Of a DNA stretch of 64,000 nt, positions 24,406 through 35,450 are shown piece after piece; position 1 is the first letter of the stretch; each line of letters starts with the position of its first letter. The DNA lies in assembly GCA_023055425.1 (NCBI GenBank), contig JALGPY010000002.1, positions 49,251,321 to 49,315,320 of the forward strand, written 5' to 3'. The position numbers were made by a program, and so were the translations under genes. The notes beneath the pieces were generated by a model that ran no database searches, was not told the origin of the DNA, and saw only the letters and a program-made list of their open reading frames with translations. The stretch is from Linanthus parryae. Its lineage: Eukaryota; Streptophyta; Magnoliopsida; Ericales; Polemoniaceae.

Positions 24406-25968
24406 CAATTTAGTATTTTGAACAATTTGACTATATTTAACAATGGCTAGATCATTAAATATAGCTCCCACTATTTTCTTCGGATTAATAGCCCTCACTA
24501 TTAAAGCGGAAAATATCTTTATACTTTCTAGTGGGTCCAAGATCCCTTTTTCACTTCTTCTTGAGCTTGCTTTGGCAAGTCACCCAAGAATTGGTTATTT
24601 AGGTAGGAACCATTCCAATTGCATCTCATGCAACTCTTGGTCCAATTAGGTGAATAAATTCCTTTTATTCTTTATCCTCTGGATAACTCCTAATTGTCAT
24701 GCCTCTAAGCTCATCAATCTTAATTGACTCTTGCCTAGTTGCGTTTAACCTCTTGCTTTCAACATACACACATTACTAGCTTGCGTCGTCCGCAACACAT
24801 CATGAAAAATTAAAATCGTCTTGCTTTGGCAAGCCCGAATTTCAATAGGCCATGATCATGAAGGGTGTTTTGGCAAGAGAAGGCAAAACGCAATATTTAA
24901 TTGAGGGATTTTTTTTAAGTTGTTTGGTTGATCTTATCAACATGGTCTACTTATTTGGATTGGGCCATCCACAATAAAAGACCAACCTTGTTTATTATTA
25001 TCTTGTTATCGTTTTGCTAGTAGCGCCATACACACAAAATAAATAACAAGGCATGAATAATAAACATCCACAAAATAATAAAAAAACGTGGCATGGATAT
25101 GGCCTCTAGACTAATGATATTATCAAGCCAATGATAATATCTAATTTCCCTAAAGTGCCGAGCTCATCTCCATGTGCTCCACCGTAGCTGCGCGCCTAGG
25201 GATGTCTTTTGGCTCCTTTGGTTCTCCGGTCTTCTTCTCCATGTTCTTGTCTATCATCTAAATATTTCTAATTCTAGCCTAACATCTAGAATAAATAAAT
25301 AACACAAGCCTCACATGTTGAGGAGAAAAAGAACGACTCGCAGGCCGTAAAACTTAATTAATTATTACATTAATTTGATCAGCTCGCAGGCCGTAAACCA
25401 AACCACAAAACAATAAACATCCACAATCCTAGGCCATATCCATCCACCATGCAATAAAGCACATAATACAGTTAAACCAATTTTTAACGCGCTTGATTAA
25501 TTTTAATGAAATTGGGTGACTAGGGTTTCACAACGGTCCAAAGGGCTCAAGCCAACAAGTGGCCCGAACCCTAGGACCGCCGCACGCCTAGAGGCCCGCG
25601 GCCTTGCTTGGCGCGCAAGGGAGGGGGCGGGCGGCTAGGATTTCAGCCCTAGTCTCCTTCCCTCTTCCTTGTTGCCCAAGCAAAGTTGTTTCCTTATGGA
25701 TTTATTTCCATAAATTTGTTTCCATAATTGAAAACCCCTTTTCAATCATGTGCCCATGAACCCTAGTTTTTCAAGAACCCAATTATTCACATCCTATGTG
25801 ATTAAACTCACCAATTCTAACATCCAATGTTAAATTGGGTCTTGTTTAATTGAATCAAATTCAATCTTGCATCTACTATGCCAATTTTTTCAGTTTTCGC
25901 GTAATAAACAATAATACGGTGTATGAACTGAAATCGTAAACACATAAGATCATGTTATGTTCTACGAC
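24406..25968 (-). other. element A 5' leader
   Basis: About 1.6 kb of non-coding internal sequence lies between the primer site and the inserted solo LTR. No coding features are seen. Long untranslated leaders are usual in Angela/BARE elements. Confidence 0.7.
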
Positions 25969-25986
25969 CTGTGGCTCTGATACCAC
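25969..25986 (-). other. primer-binding site of element A
   Basis: The minus strand reads TGGTATCAGAGCCACAGG two bases inside the 5' LTR border, complementary to the 3' end of initiator tRNA-Met, the copia primer. Confidence 0.9.
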
Positions 25987-27411
25987 TGTTGGGTTTTGAC
26001 GTAGGTAACGCAGCGGAATAACAAAAATTTAATCCTACTCAAAGCCCACCAAGGATCACAGGAAGAGATGTCATAACATGATTAGGGTCATAGAAGATGT
26101 GTACCTTTTGATTTGTGAGATCACACGAAGAATGATGTCCTCGTCTCTACGGTTGATCCACGTCTAGAGGTGAGATCTAGATTCTTCCTTCAAACAAGTG
26201 CTAGCTTGAACCCGGAGGAAGAGGGAAGAAGATAAAAGCAACAAAGCACAAAAGGGGGCTCGGGCCACCTTTTGCCGTCGGGTAGAGGGGGCGGACGGGG
26301 CTAGGTTTCGGCCTAGCTCTTGTCTTGCTCTCTCTTTTGCTCTCTCCCACTCATTTGTTATGTCTAATAATAACTCACATGGGAAGGAAGCTAGAGCCTC
26401 TTATATATATACTCCAACAACTCCTTGTTGTTTCCATATAAGAGTTTCTTGTTCTAGTAGGACTAGAACTATTCCCTTCCTTGCAAATTAGTCCTACTAA
26501 GTTTGCAAGGTGTTGCACAATGATCCTTCTATTAATTAATCTATATTAATTAATCCCAAATCTAGCTCTACTCTATTTGACGTGTGACCCCATAGGTTTC
26601 TATATCGTTGGTAGTAACTATTACTAACATGGAGCGGTGTCTAGCAACACATCCATGCCACCCAACCCATAGAAATAGTCAGTGATCCCGACAAACCTCT
26701 GTGCCCAATATGTCATATTGCATTATCCCTTTGTTTCCATATCCGGATTGGACACGAGACATAAATAGTCACACTCGTATATCCAATCCATAGTTCCTCG
26801 ATCCTGGGAATATGCTTATGCTTGCAGATAACATTAATATCTCTATATTAATTTATCTGAGTCTGGCCAGACATTCAATAAGCCTCATCTCTCGAGTGGC
26901 CGTGGATATTTACCCCCATTATGTGGGAGGTACAAATCCTATCTACATCACTACGATCTCTAAGCTTGCTTCCTATCACGCCCGATAGCCACCTTTATGA
27001 TTACCCAGTTACGGTGTAACGTTTGATAACATCAAAGCGCAATATTTCACAACTAGAGTATCTAGTGACTTCAAGTCCAAGGATTGCAATAATATTAGCA
27101 CTACGAAAAGCGATTGTGACTTCACATAATCTAATGTATCCTTTTCGTCGTGGGTCAATCCAGTATGCCATTACTCCTAATGCATACCCATGTGTTAGAC
27201 TTGATATCTCCATATCAGTCTATCCACATACTAGTCTATATTTGATTGTCCTATTAATCAATATAATGGACTAGGGATATTTAAGATAAATAACACATTT
27301 TATCTAAGGACTTCATTATATTAAATATCGCCATAAATAATAAATGAATATTCTAGCCAAAACATTGTTCATACTAAATCTACGTTTGCCTCTAGGGCAT
27401 CTGTTCCAACA
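25987..27411 (-). repeat. 5' LTR of Angela element A
   Basis: 1425 bp, TG to CA. On the minus strand it begins TGTTGGAACAGATGCCCTAG. It would contain the promoter of element A. Confidence 0.93.
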
Positions 27412-27896
27412 GTAAATACTCTCACACTACGGTCTTTGGTCCTTTCAAAGAACAATCCTTTTCCTGGAGTTTGCTTCAAGTATCTCAGAATTCTATAGAC
27501 AACATTAAGATGTCCTTGACATGAATTATGCAAATATTGACTTACCAAACTTACAGCGAAGGCAATGTCTGGCCTCGTGTGAGAGAGATAAATCAGCTTC
27601 CCTACCAATCTTTGATAGCTTCCCTTATCCACAAGATCTCCTTGGAACATTTTTTCCTTGTTCCCAAGTTCGATTGGAGTTTTACTGGGTTTACATCCAA
27701 GCATACCAGTTTCTTTGAGAAGATCTAGAGTGTATTTCCTCTTAGAAACGGAGATTCCTTTCTTGCTTCTTGCAACTCCCATTCCAAGAAGGTATTTCAA
27801 TGATCCAAGGTCTTTGACTTCGAACTCTTTGTCCATCCTTTCATTGATGTTTTTTATCTCCTCAAAATTATCACGTGTCACAATGATATCGTCCAC
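27412..27896 (-). pseudogene. copia B reverse transcriptase end and RNase H start
   Basis: The frame starts at the catalytic YVDDIIVT motif (the first residues lie across a frameshift at about 27905) and runs through KDLGSLKYLLGMGVARSKKG, LVGKLIYLSHTRPDIAFAVS and LRYLKQTPGKGLFFE to the point where element A is inserted. The protein continues at 16812. Confidence 0.88.
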
Positions 27897-27904
27897 ATAA
27901 ACTA

Positions 27905-28297
27905 TTAGATGGTTATCTTTCCGCTAGGCGAGTGTTTAACAAACAGTGTATTATCCGCTTGGCTTTGGAGGTAACCAAGGTTCTTAATAACTGTCGAGAA
28001 ACGATCAAACCATGCCCGCGGAGATCGCTTCAAACCATACAGTGACTTCCTAAGTTTACAGACTATATGCTTTCCCACGCTTTCCCCAAAGCCTGGCGGC
28101 TGCTTCATGTATACTTATTCTTCGATTTCACCATTTAGAAATGCGTTCTTTACATCAAGTTGATGTAATGGCCAATCACAATTTGCTGCCAAAGAAAGTA
28201 GAACTCGAATAGTATTAAGCTTGGCAACAGGAGCAAACGTTTCTTTGTAGTCAATTCCATAGCTCTGTGTAAAACCTTTTGCCACCAATCGAGCTTT
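27905..28297 (-). pseudogene. copia B reverse transcriptase, N-terminal half
   Basis: Directly after a stop at 28298 the frame continues [40 protein letters not shown] and [14 protein letters not shown]. One more stop follows, then MKQPPGFGESVGK, LRKSLYGLKRSPRAWFDRF and a stop after GKITI. The first catalytic aspartate (LDVKNAF) is present. Confidence 0.85.
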
Positions 28298-30673
28298 CTA
28301 CCGTTCAATAGACCCATCAGCCTTATACTTTACTGTGAATACCCATTTGCACCCAACGACACTCTTGTATTTGGGTAACTCCATCAAACTCCAAGTGTTG
28401 TTCTGCTTAAGAGCTCGCATTTCTTCTAGTTCAACAACTTTCCATTCGGGAACACTTAATGCCTCCTCAATTGACCTGGGGATAAATGTACTAGATACAC
28501 TAGAAGTAAATGCACGAAAACATGATGATAAATTAGAATAAGAAATGAACTTGGAAATGGGATGTTGAGTACATGACCTAATACCCTTTCGAATGGCTAT
28601 TAGCTCATCAAGATCTGAAAAATGACTTGGATTATTTTCGGGATTACCTGGTTCTCTACGAGAGTGAGGTTCTACCACCGGCTCGGTTTCTTGACTGTGA
28701 GTAGGATTCATAACGTCTTTATTCCCCTGCAGTACTTGTCTTCTAGAATAGACACGTAGCTCCTGTCGATTACGCAAGATTGTTTCTCCTCCTCTTTCTT
28801 GAAGTGATACATTATCATCTTGCTGTGTTGGCGAAACACTATTCAGGACAATTTCAGGACCAGTTGGAGTATTAGGCATGGTGGGTATTGGGTGGACAAT
28901 ATCAGGAACAATAAGAGTTTCTCCTTGGGAAACTGGAGTACTAGGCATGGTGGGTAATGGATGGATGGCTGTAAGTAATGATGTATCAGATTCGTACCAA
29001 TGACCTTCGTTTCTATGCCCCCTTTGAACCGAAGTTGGAGTGTAGTATGGTGTGTCTTCAAAAAAAGTAACGTCACAAGAAACATACACTCTCTTTTTTT
29101 GGGGACAGTAGCAACGATAACCTTTTTGGGTTGGAGAGTAGCCAAGAAAAATGGTCTTGTGTGCTCGAGGATCAAGCTTGCTCCTGTCGTGAGCATGCAT
29201 ATGGAAAAATGCAGTACATCCAAAGGTTTTCAGGGGAAGATCATTTTTGGAAAGGTGAGGATAAATCTTGGTGAGAATAGACAAAGGAGAATCGAAATTG
29301 AGGGTTCGTTTTGGTAGACAAATTATGAGATATGTGGCTGTGAGGATTGCATCTCCCCATAGGTATTTCGGAACATTCATTGTAAAAATAAGAGCATGTG
29401 TAACCTCTAGCAAGTGTCGATTCTTTCTCTCTGACACACCATTTTGTTGTGGGGTGTCAACACACGAACTTTTATGAACTATACCATTCTCCAACAGAAA
29501 ATCACCCAAGATGGAGTTGAAATTTTCCTTTGCATTGTCAGTTCGAAGAGCCCGAATGTTGGCTTGGAATTGAGTTTGGATCATCTTGGTGAAATTTTTA
29601 AATACTTGGCAAGTTTCTGATTTTTCTCGGAGAAGATACATCCAAGTAACACGTGTGTGGTCATCGATGAATGTAAGAAACCACCGTTTTCCAAGGGAAG
29701 TTGTAACTTTGGATGGCCCCCAAATGTCACTATGAATCAAGGAGAAAGGAGTGGTAGGTGTATATGGTCTGGGAGGGAAAGGGCTGCGAGTATATTTGGC
29801 AAACTGACATATCTCACATTGGAAGGAATCCATATGCTTATTACCGAATAAAGAAGGTAGCAAGCGCTTCATGTAGGCAAAGTTGGGATGGCCAAGTCTG
29901 TAATGCCATAACATGATTTTCCCAGAAATGGAAGTAGCATCCGTCACCAGAGCTTGTCTGTTCTCTTTATCCTTTTCTTCGAAGAAATAAAGTCCGTTAT
30001 GAACCCTAGCACTGCCAATCATCCTCCCCGATGATAGTTCCTGAAAAAGGCATGACGAAGGTGTAAAGTTAGCAACACACTGATTATCAAGAGTGACTTT
30101 GCTAACAGAAATTAAATTGCATTTAAGTGATGGAACGTGCAAGACAGATTTGAGGATAAGATCATGAGATATTTTAATTGTTCCTATTCCTGCGACAAAA
30201 GACATAGATCCATCTGCAATTTTAACGGTAGACCCGTTATGGCATGGATCATATGAGTGAAAGAGATAGCGACAACCTGTCATGTGATCAGAGGTACCGA
30301 AATCGATAATCCAAGATTCTTTACTGATTGAGGAGTTTACTGCGAAATGAGAATTAGCCGATTGAGCAATGACACATGACCCTGAGTAAGAATCTGCAGA
30401 AGACAAGATGCGTGGGGAAGACTGAATGAGAAGATGACTTAAGTGTTCCACCTGATCGTTGCTGAATTGTGGTGGAGTTTTAATAGGGGTAACATTACCA
30501 GTTTCGTCGTCAATACTGGATTGGCATCCCTTACTTTCGATATTTCTTCCAGGGAACCAAGTGGCTGGTTTACCATGAATATGCCAACAATTTTCTCGTG
30601 TGTGGAGGGATATAGTCTCCTTCTGGAATAGAAATGGTGGAGCTTCCTGCCTCATTTCGGCTGGACTCGACAT
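28298..30673 (-). pseudogene. copia B protease, integrase and reverse transcriptase start
   Basis: 791 residues without a stop. The N-terminus joins gag remnants to CWHIHGKPATWFPG, the end of a zinc-knuckle region, so most of gag has been deleted. The initiator region of gag is visible at 30720 (MAESFISGATQG). Protease reads IDFGTSDHMTG where the active site is normally D-S-G, so the catalytic motif is altered. GAG-pre-integrase has LWHYRLGHPNFAYMK and CEICQFAKYTRSPF. Integrase has LIHSDIWGPSKV, FIDDHTRVTWMYLL and DTPQQNGVSERKNRHLLEV. It ends at the first reverse-transcriptase motif GCKWVFTVKYKADGSIE followed by TAG. Confidence 0.92.
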
Positions 30674-30783
30674 ACATATTAATGTTGCCTTGAGTAGCTC
30701 CAGAAATGAAAGATTCAGCCATGAAGGTGATAAATGCTGAATATGAAGTGTAAAGTAATCTGATCAGATTACACTAGGAAGCA

Positions 30784-30812
30784 TGGAAAAAAAATACCAT
30801 GCTCTGATACCA
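30784..30812 (-). other. primer-binding site of copia B
   Basis: The minus strand reads TGGTATCAGAGCATGG directly after the LTR. It matches the initiator tRNA-Met primer in the first 12 bases. Confidence 0.85.
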
Positions 30813-31076
30813 TAAAGAATTTAAGAGTGATATGAAGAACTTGCTTACTTTTTATTCATAGTATGGGGTGACTATATATACAAGTTTACAGGTCCTAAAT
30901 ATGGAATATTGTACAATCAAGATCCATAATCAGCTCCATGATTCCGATCCATGATATAGGAAGGAAATTAAAAGCTACCTAATTAACTCCTAAACTTTTG
31001 GGTATAATATGTAAATCAGGACTGCCTTGATGAACGTTTCCAATCCAGACTCCAATCTTGATTTAATCTACCAACA
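30813..31076 (-). repeat. 5' LTR of copia B
   Basis: 264 bp. It is followed by the duplication GGCAC and then the remainder of the solo Angela LTR. Confidence 0.9.
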
Positions 31077-31466
31077 GGCACAAAAGGTTTGTCGGGATCA
31101 CTGACTTATTTCTATTAGTTAGGTGCATGGATGTGTTGCTAGACACCGCTCCATGTTAGTAATAAGTTACTACCAACTAAGTAGAAACCTATGAGGTCAC
31201 AGGTCAAATAGAGTAGAACTAGATTTTGGGATTAATTAATATGATTAATTAATTAGAAGGATCACTTTGCAACACCTTGCAAACTTAGTAGGACTAATTT
31301 GCAAGGAAGGGACTAATCCAAGTTCATGTAGACCAAAAGGTACACATCTTCTATTTCCTTTATCATGTTATGATATCTCTTCCTGTGATCCTTGGTGTGC
31401 TTTGAGTAGGAATTAATTTTTTTTTTTATTCCGATGCGTTACCTACGTCGAAAACCCAACAAGGGA

Positions 31467-32111
31467 TGAGGTCGCCGGAGATTGGAAGGTAGTCGAACGG
31501 CGAGAGGGGCAACGAGAGATGCTTTGAACGGATCTGGACATCGCCGTTACTGCAGGCGAAGGGCTCGACGACGACAGCGATGCTCTCTGTGGTTTCAGGT
31601 TACGACGGCACGAGTAGGGGTTGTGCGCTGGCCGATTGGTGGGGGCTGAGGCTGTGGGTGGATGGATGGATCTCGTTGGGAGTAGCGGTGGTGGCTGAAT
31701 TGAATTCGGCGTTGGCTTCAGTTGGCGATGGTGGCGGCTGGTGAATCAGCGGTTGGAGCACCGCCGGTGGTTGGATAAGTGGGATCGCAAGATTTGTGGT
31801 CCGGTTCTGGTTCGGGGTCGGAGCTGGTGCCAGAGCCGGATTGGCGACCTGGGTTTGTGTTGTTGGTGGCTTCGTATATGTCCGGTCCGTCAATTGGGGC
31901 GGCGGCGGAAACAGCGATGGCTGTTGTTGTTGCTGCCGTTCTTGTTGCTGTTGTTCCTGTAACACAAATCGCGTCCAACGCCGCTCGGTCTTCCGCCATA
32001 TGCGCGGCTGGGGCGGCGTTTTCTTCTGCCAAATGTTTCCTCACGTCTTGCACTTGTTGGTCGAGCTTGTTGATGAGAACGAGAACCGACGCTCTCAATG
32101 AAAGCACCAAA
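31467..32111 (-). pseudogene. layer-2 element: 5' internal region with gag-like start
   Basis: Directly inside the LTR the minus strand reads TTTGGTGCTTTCATTGAGAG, a primer site of the TGGTGCTTTCATTGAGAG type seen in plant LTR elements. A coding-like stretch follows: residues LRASVLVLINKLDQQVQDVR and AEDRAALDAI in one frame, then a Q-rich and P-rich region in another (LQEQQQQERQQQQQPSLFPP). This looks like a frameshifted gag N-terminus. No later domains are present. Confidence 0.55.
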
Positions 32112-32341
32112 TGTTACCCCCGGGTAACAATCAGACACACACACACCCACACACAAAAATAAAACACTAAAAAATATATTTCTTCTTGATTGATTAATAA
32201 GCTGGGTGATTACATCTCTTTAAATAGCTGAACTGACATAACCTAACCTAAACCTAGACCTAACGGGCTAAGCCCGAATTATCAATTAAATAAATAACGC
32301 GATAAAAAAATATTAAATAATATTAATACGTACCCGTATCA
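32112..32341 (-). repeat. middle LTR of layer-2 element
   Basis: 230 bp, TG to CA, close to 14774-15004. It is followed on the plus side by a 22-bp polypurine-tract remnant (32342-32363) identical in type to that at 15005, then by another LTR. Confidence 0.85.
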
Positions 32342-32513
32342 ACTCCTCCACACTTGAAAATTGTTACCCCCCAGGTAACGATTGGACACAAACACGCACA
32401 CAAACACGAAAATAAAATAATAAACACTTATTTATTCTTCTTGATTGACTGAATAATGTTGGGGGATCACAACTCTTAAATAGATAACTAGCAACCCTAA
32501 CCCTAACCTAGAC

Positions 32514-34684
32514 TGCAACAACCCGAATCCTACGGTTCCTGCTAGTACGACTTAACGATAATCCAAATAATACTTTATTGAAATAAAAGGAGGAAACCTC
32601 CAACAATGTTTTAAAGAAAACAGCGACGACAAAGTTTAAATTCTCAAAATACAAATAAAGCTAACAATTTAACTAGGTGATTCCTAGCTTGTTATTTGCC
32701 TTCAGCTACGTGTGCGCGTTTCCCCCAGCTGGCTTGACCTTGACCTGCGGGTTTTGAAATAGCGAAAGCCGACCGCAGAAAAATTTTAATTAGTAAAAAC
32801 TAAGTAAGATATACCACAATATGTAAAACAGAGTTTTTGGCTAAAAAGGAGATAAAGAGAACAACCACCACAATTTTAATCATTCGTTTGGTTGAGGCGT
32901 AGCCCACGAGCCCCAACGAGTACGATGTGGACAGAGAGGTCACGATGGAATAAATAATAATACTGGGGTTTTTCCCCGGACGTTAGTAGATAGCCCTTCG
33001 CTATCCCGCCCTAACCATTCTAATGAGACCTTAAGTGCCGGCACCCCTATACAGTCGTGACCTAAACATGCATAGGTAGTACTCATAGATTCCACGATAA
33101 ATAAGAGGGTAAGATCCCTAGGGAAATCACACATAGGTTTTCCCGGCCATTGGCCTTCACGCGCATCCTCTGCACATCGTTCCCAATTCTATTATCGTCC
33201 AATTATCGTTTCACATGACTTTCGAGTTTTTCTCACGTAACCACACATTTTCAAAGTTGCATTTGCAAAAGGAAATCAAAACTTGTCAAATTTTCCAGTA
33301 TCACGATTCTAGTAGTTCATGAGCGATTTAGAAAGATAACACACGCCAAGAGACATTTTGATAACTTAAAGGTATTGCGCATATAACTTACCTGATAATG
33401 GAGAGAGAACTTCAAATACAGACAAGCACGAAAACTAGTAGTAGGGTCCTCAACGAACTCGCATTCTACGAATTCTGAAACTACAATAATCGGATAACCT
33501 ATATTAACACGAGTTCGCCACACGACAATTCACAATTAACATGTCATATATGAATGCAAGTGTAACCCCCAAGTAATCCCCCCCAAAAAATTATATTTTA
33601 CTAGTCACGAGTTGCATATTTAGAATACATATTTATTAAGAAAAATAGTGGTGTAGAAATATAAAATAATAATTATGGTGTAGAAACTTTATTTAATGAT
33701 ACTAGGATATTTATAGTGGTTAATATTTATAAATAAAATATAGCTATTGTAATAAAGCTAAAAGACGACTATCTTTATCATAAAGTGATATTTGAGTGAA
33801 GAGAATTCAATTTATGATATATATCAAACATTGCTAAATAGTTGTTAGTAAAAACATAATATAATTGCTAAACGCTTGTAATAATAAAACACTATTTAGT
33901 TGTTTAAGAAAATTATAATATAAATATTATACTTACAAAAGTCCTAGTTCAACTTTTATAAGAATAAAAATTTATTTTCAAGAAAAGTGGTTATTTATAT
34001 TTAATAATATATGTATAAAGAAAACTTGTTTATATTATGTTTAACCAACTAAAACTATACTTTGTTAATATACTAACACTAGTATTGTTTTGAAACAAAA
34101 AGTGTAAATTGAAGAACATGCCCACAAATTAAATGATGTACAAACATTCCCCCTCTAGTTTCAGATCTTACAATATATACCCCCAAAAGTTGTACAACTT
34201 TCAATCCCTCATCTTCTCCAACTTACTGTAAATTTTCATTACTCACACCCATACACATACAACCCAATAACAATTGATTCTAAATGAAGATTAAGAATTA
34301 ACTTGAAGCATCAGGATGAAATTGGGATCGAAGCGAAGATATTGTGGTTACCAATTGAAGAAGAATGAACAGGAGGAAGATGGCGGCGAAAAGGGGACGA
34401 CGACGATGTAGTCGACGGGGAACAAATCCGCCGCTGCTGCGGCTGGGCTGCGGTCCTCTGGCTCGTCGGCGAGGGAGGACGACGGCGAAGGGAAGCGGAG
34501 GGGGCGGACGGCGTCGGCGCTGGGTTCGCCGGCTGGGCAGCGCCGGTCCTGGGTCGGCGCTCGGTTCGCCGGCCTTGGGCTTGGCGGCTGCTGGGTTCTC
34601 TCGGCCAAAACAGAGAGCGAGAGAGAGGGAGCGTGAGAGAGACTGAGCGAGAGAGGGAGTGTGAGAGAGACGAGAGAGACAGTG

Positions 34685-34771
<87 letters not shown>

Positions 34772-35450
34772 GAGCTGGGTTTGAAAATCCGATTGAAATT
34801 ACCATTTGACGAGAGGGATGGGTTGATTTGTTTGACTGAGTTTTGAATTGGCATTGATTTGGATGAGAATTAGAGGGGATTTGATTTGGGTTTGATTGGG
34901 GAGAAGTTGCCGGAATTGTTGGAGATGAACAATCTGTTCATCAAAGTGGAATGGGGAGAAGATGATAAGAGAGAGTGTAAGGTGTGGCGGGTACACCATT
35001 TATCGCGGTGGTTCACTACGTAATAAAAATAAAAGTCACAGTTTTGGTCACGCTATAAACATTACACGACCCGTTACACTTCACCAACTTCTATACACAT
35101 AACTAACTAAAACAACAATAATCTTTAAAAACAATGTTTTTCATAAAATAAAAGCAATAAAAAATAATAATAATAATATTAATAATAACTATAACACTAA
35201 TAATGATAATTCTAATAGGAAGAAAAAAAAAACTATTTAATAAAGGAAACAAAACTACTTTTTGTTAAAACTAATTATAATAATAATAGTACTAATAATA
35301 ATGATAAGACTACTACTAATAATAATACTAATAATATAAAAGAGATGAAAAACTATATGGTAAGAGGAAAACACTTTTATAATATCAAATAGTGACCCAG
35401 AATATTCGTTAAACTCCCAAAAATACCCCCGAAAATATCGGGGTATTACA
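32514..35450 (-). mobile_element. chromovirus-like LTR (Tekay/Del type), fragment
   Basis: On the minus strand it starts TGTAATACCCCGATATT, preceded by GCTTCGGGGACGAAGC and AAGGGAGATGTGA, the usual border of polypurine tract and LTR in plant chromoviruses. It ends CGGGTTGTTGCA near 32514. About 2.9 kb is large for such an LTR. It holds A/T-rich parts and a (GA)n tract. About 190 bp of internal DNA remains at 35451-35640 and the rest of the element is missing. Confidence 0.5.
34689..34765. repeat. (GA)n microsatellite
   Basis: About 38 uninterrupted GA units, inside the chromovirus-like LTR. Flanking GAGA-rich sequence begins near 34614. Confidence 0.97.

Larger units (their letters stand above)
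16813..27411 (-). mobile_element. full-length Angela-type Ty1/copia element A (layer 5)
   Basis: Identical-length LTRs of 1425 bp (16813-18237 and 25987-27411) are flanked by GTAAA at 16808-16812 and 27412-27416. The primer site TGGTATCAGAGCCACAGG (initiator tRNA-Met) and a polypurine tract are present. Gag, protease, integrase, reverse transcriptase and RNase H follow in copia order on the minus strand. The LTR start with GCCCTAGAGGCAA is the Angela/BARE signature. By eye the LTRs differ at about 22 sites (about 1.6%), so the insertion is fairly recent. Pol carries stops and a frameshift, and a 2.2-kb solo LTR interrupts the leader. Confidence 0.93.
16072..31076 (-). mobile_element. Ty1/copia element B (layer 4)
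   Basis: 264-bp LTRs lie at 16072-16335 and 30813-31076, with TSD GGCAC at 16067-16071 and 31077-31081. The element sits inside the solo LTR and reads on the minus strand. The 5' LTR is followed by a primer site TGGTATCAGAGC complementary to initiator tRNA-Met. The polyprotein is split by element A within RNase H. Most of gag is deleted, and stops plus a frameshift break pol. The two LTRs differ at roughly a dozen sites by eye, so it is older than element A. Lineage is not certain; RNase H resembles Ivana/Oryco-like copia. Confidence 0.9.
15365..31461 (+). mobile_element. solo Angela-type LTR, split by later insertions (layer 3)
   Basis: It begins TGTTGGAATAGGTGCCCTAG and ends AAAACCCAACA, and is flanked by AGGGA at 15360-15364 and 31462-31466. 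Taking out the 16072-31076 insertion leaves about 1.09 kb, similar to the 1425-bp LTRs at 16813 and 25987 but with deletions. A single LTR between a perfect 5-bp duplication is a solo LTR left by LTR-LTR recombination. The start matches the conserved Angela/BARE LTR start. It is plus-oriented, opposite to the later full-length relative inside it. Confidence 0.85.

Noticed and set aside
34311..34854. Two minus-strand open frames of 164 and 168 codons (S/L- and R/P-rich)
   Set aside because: They are translations of the (GA)n tract and GC-rich flank within the chromovirus-like LTR.
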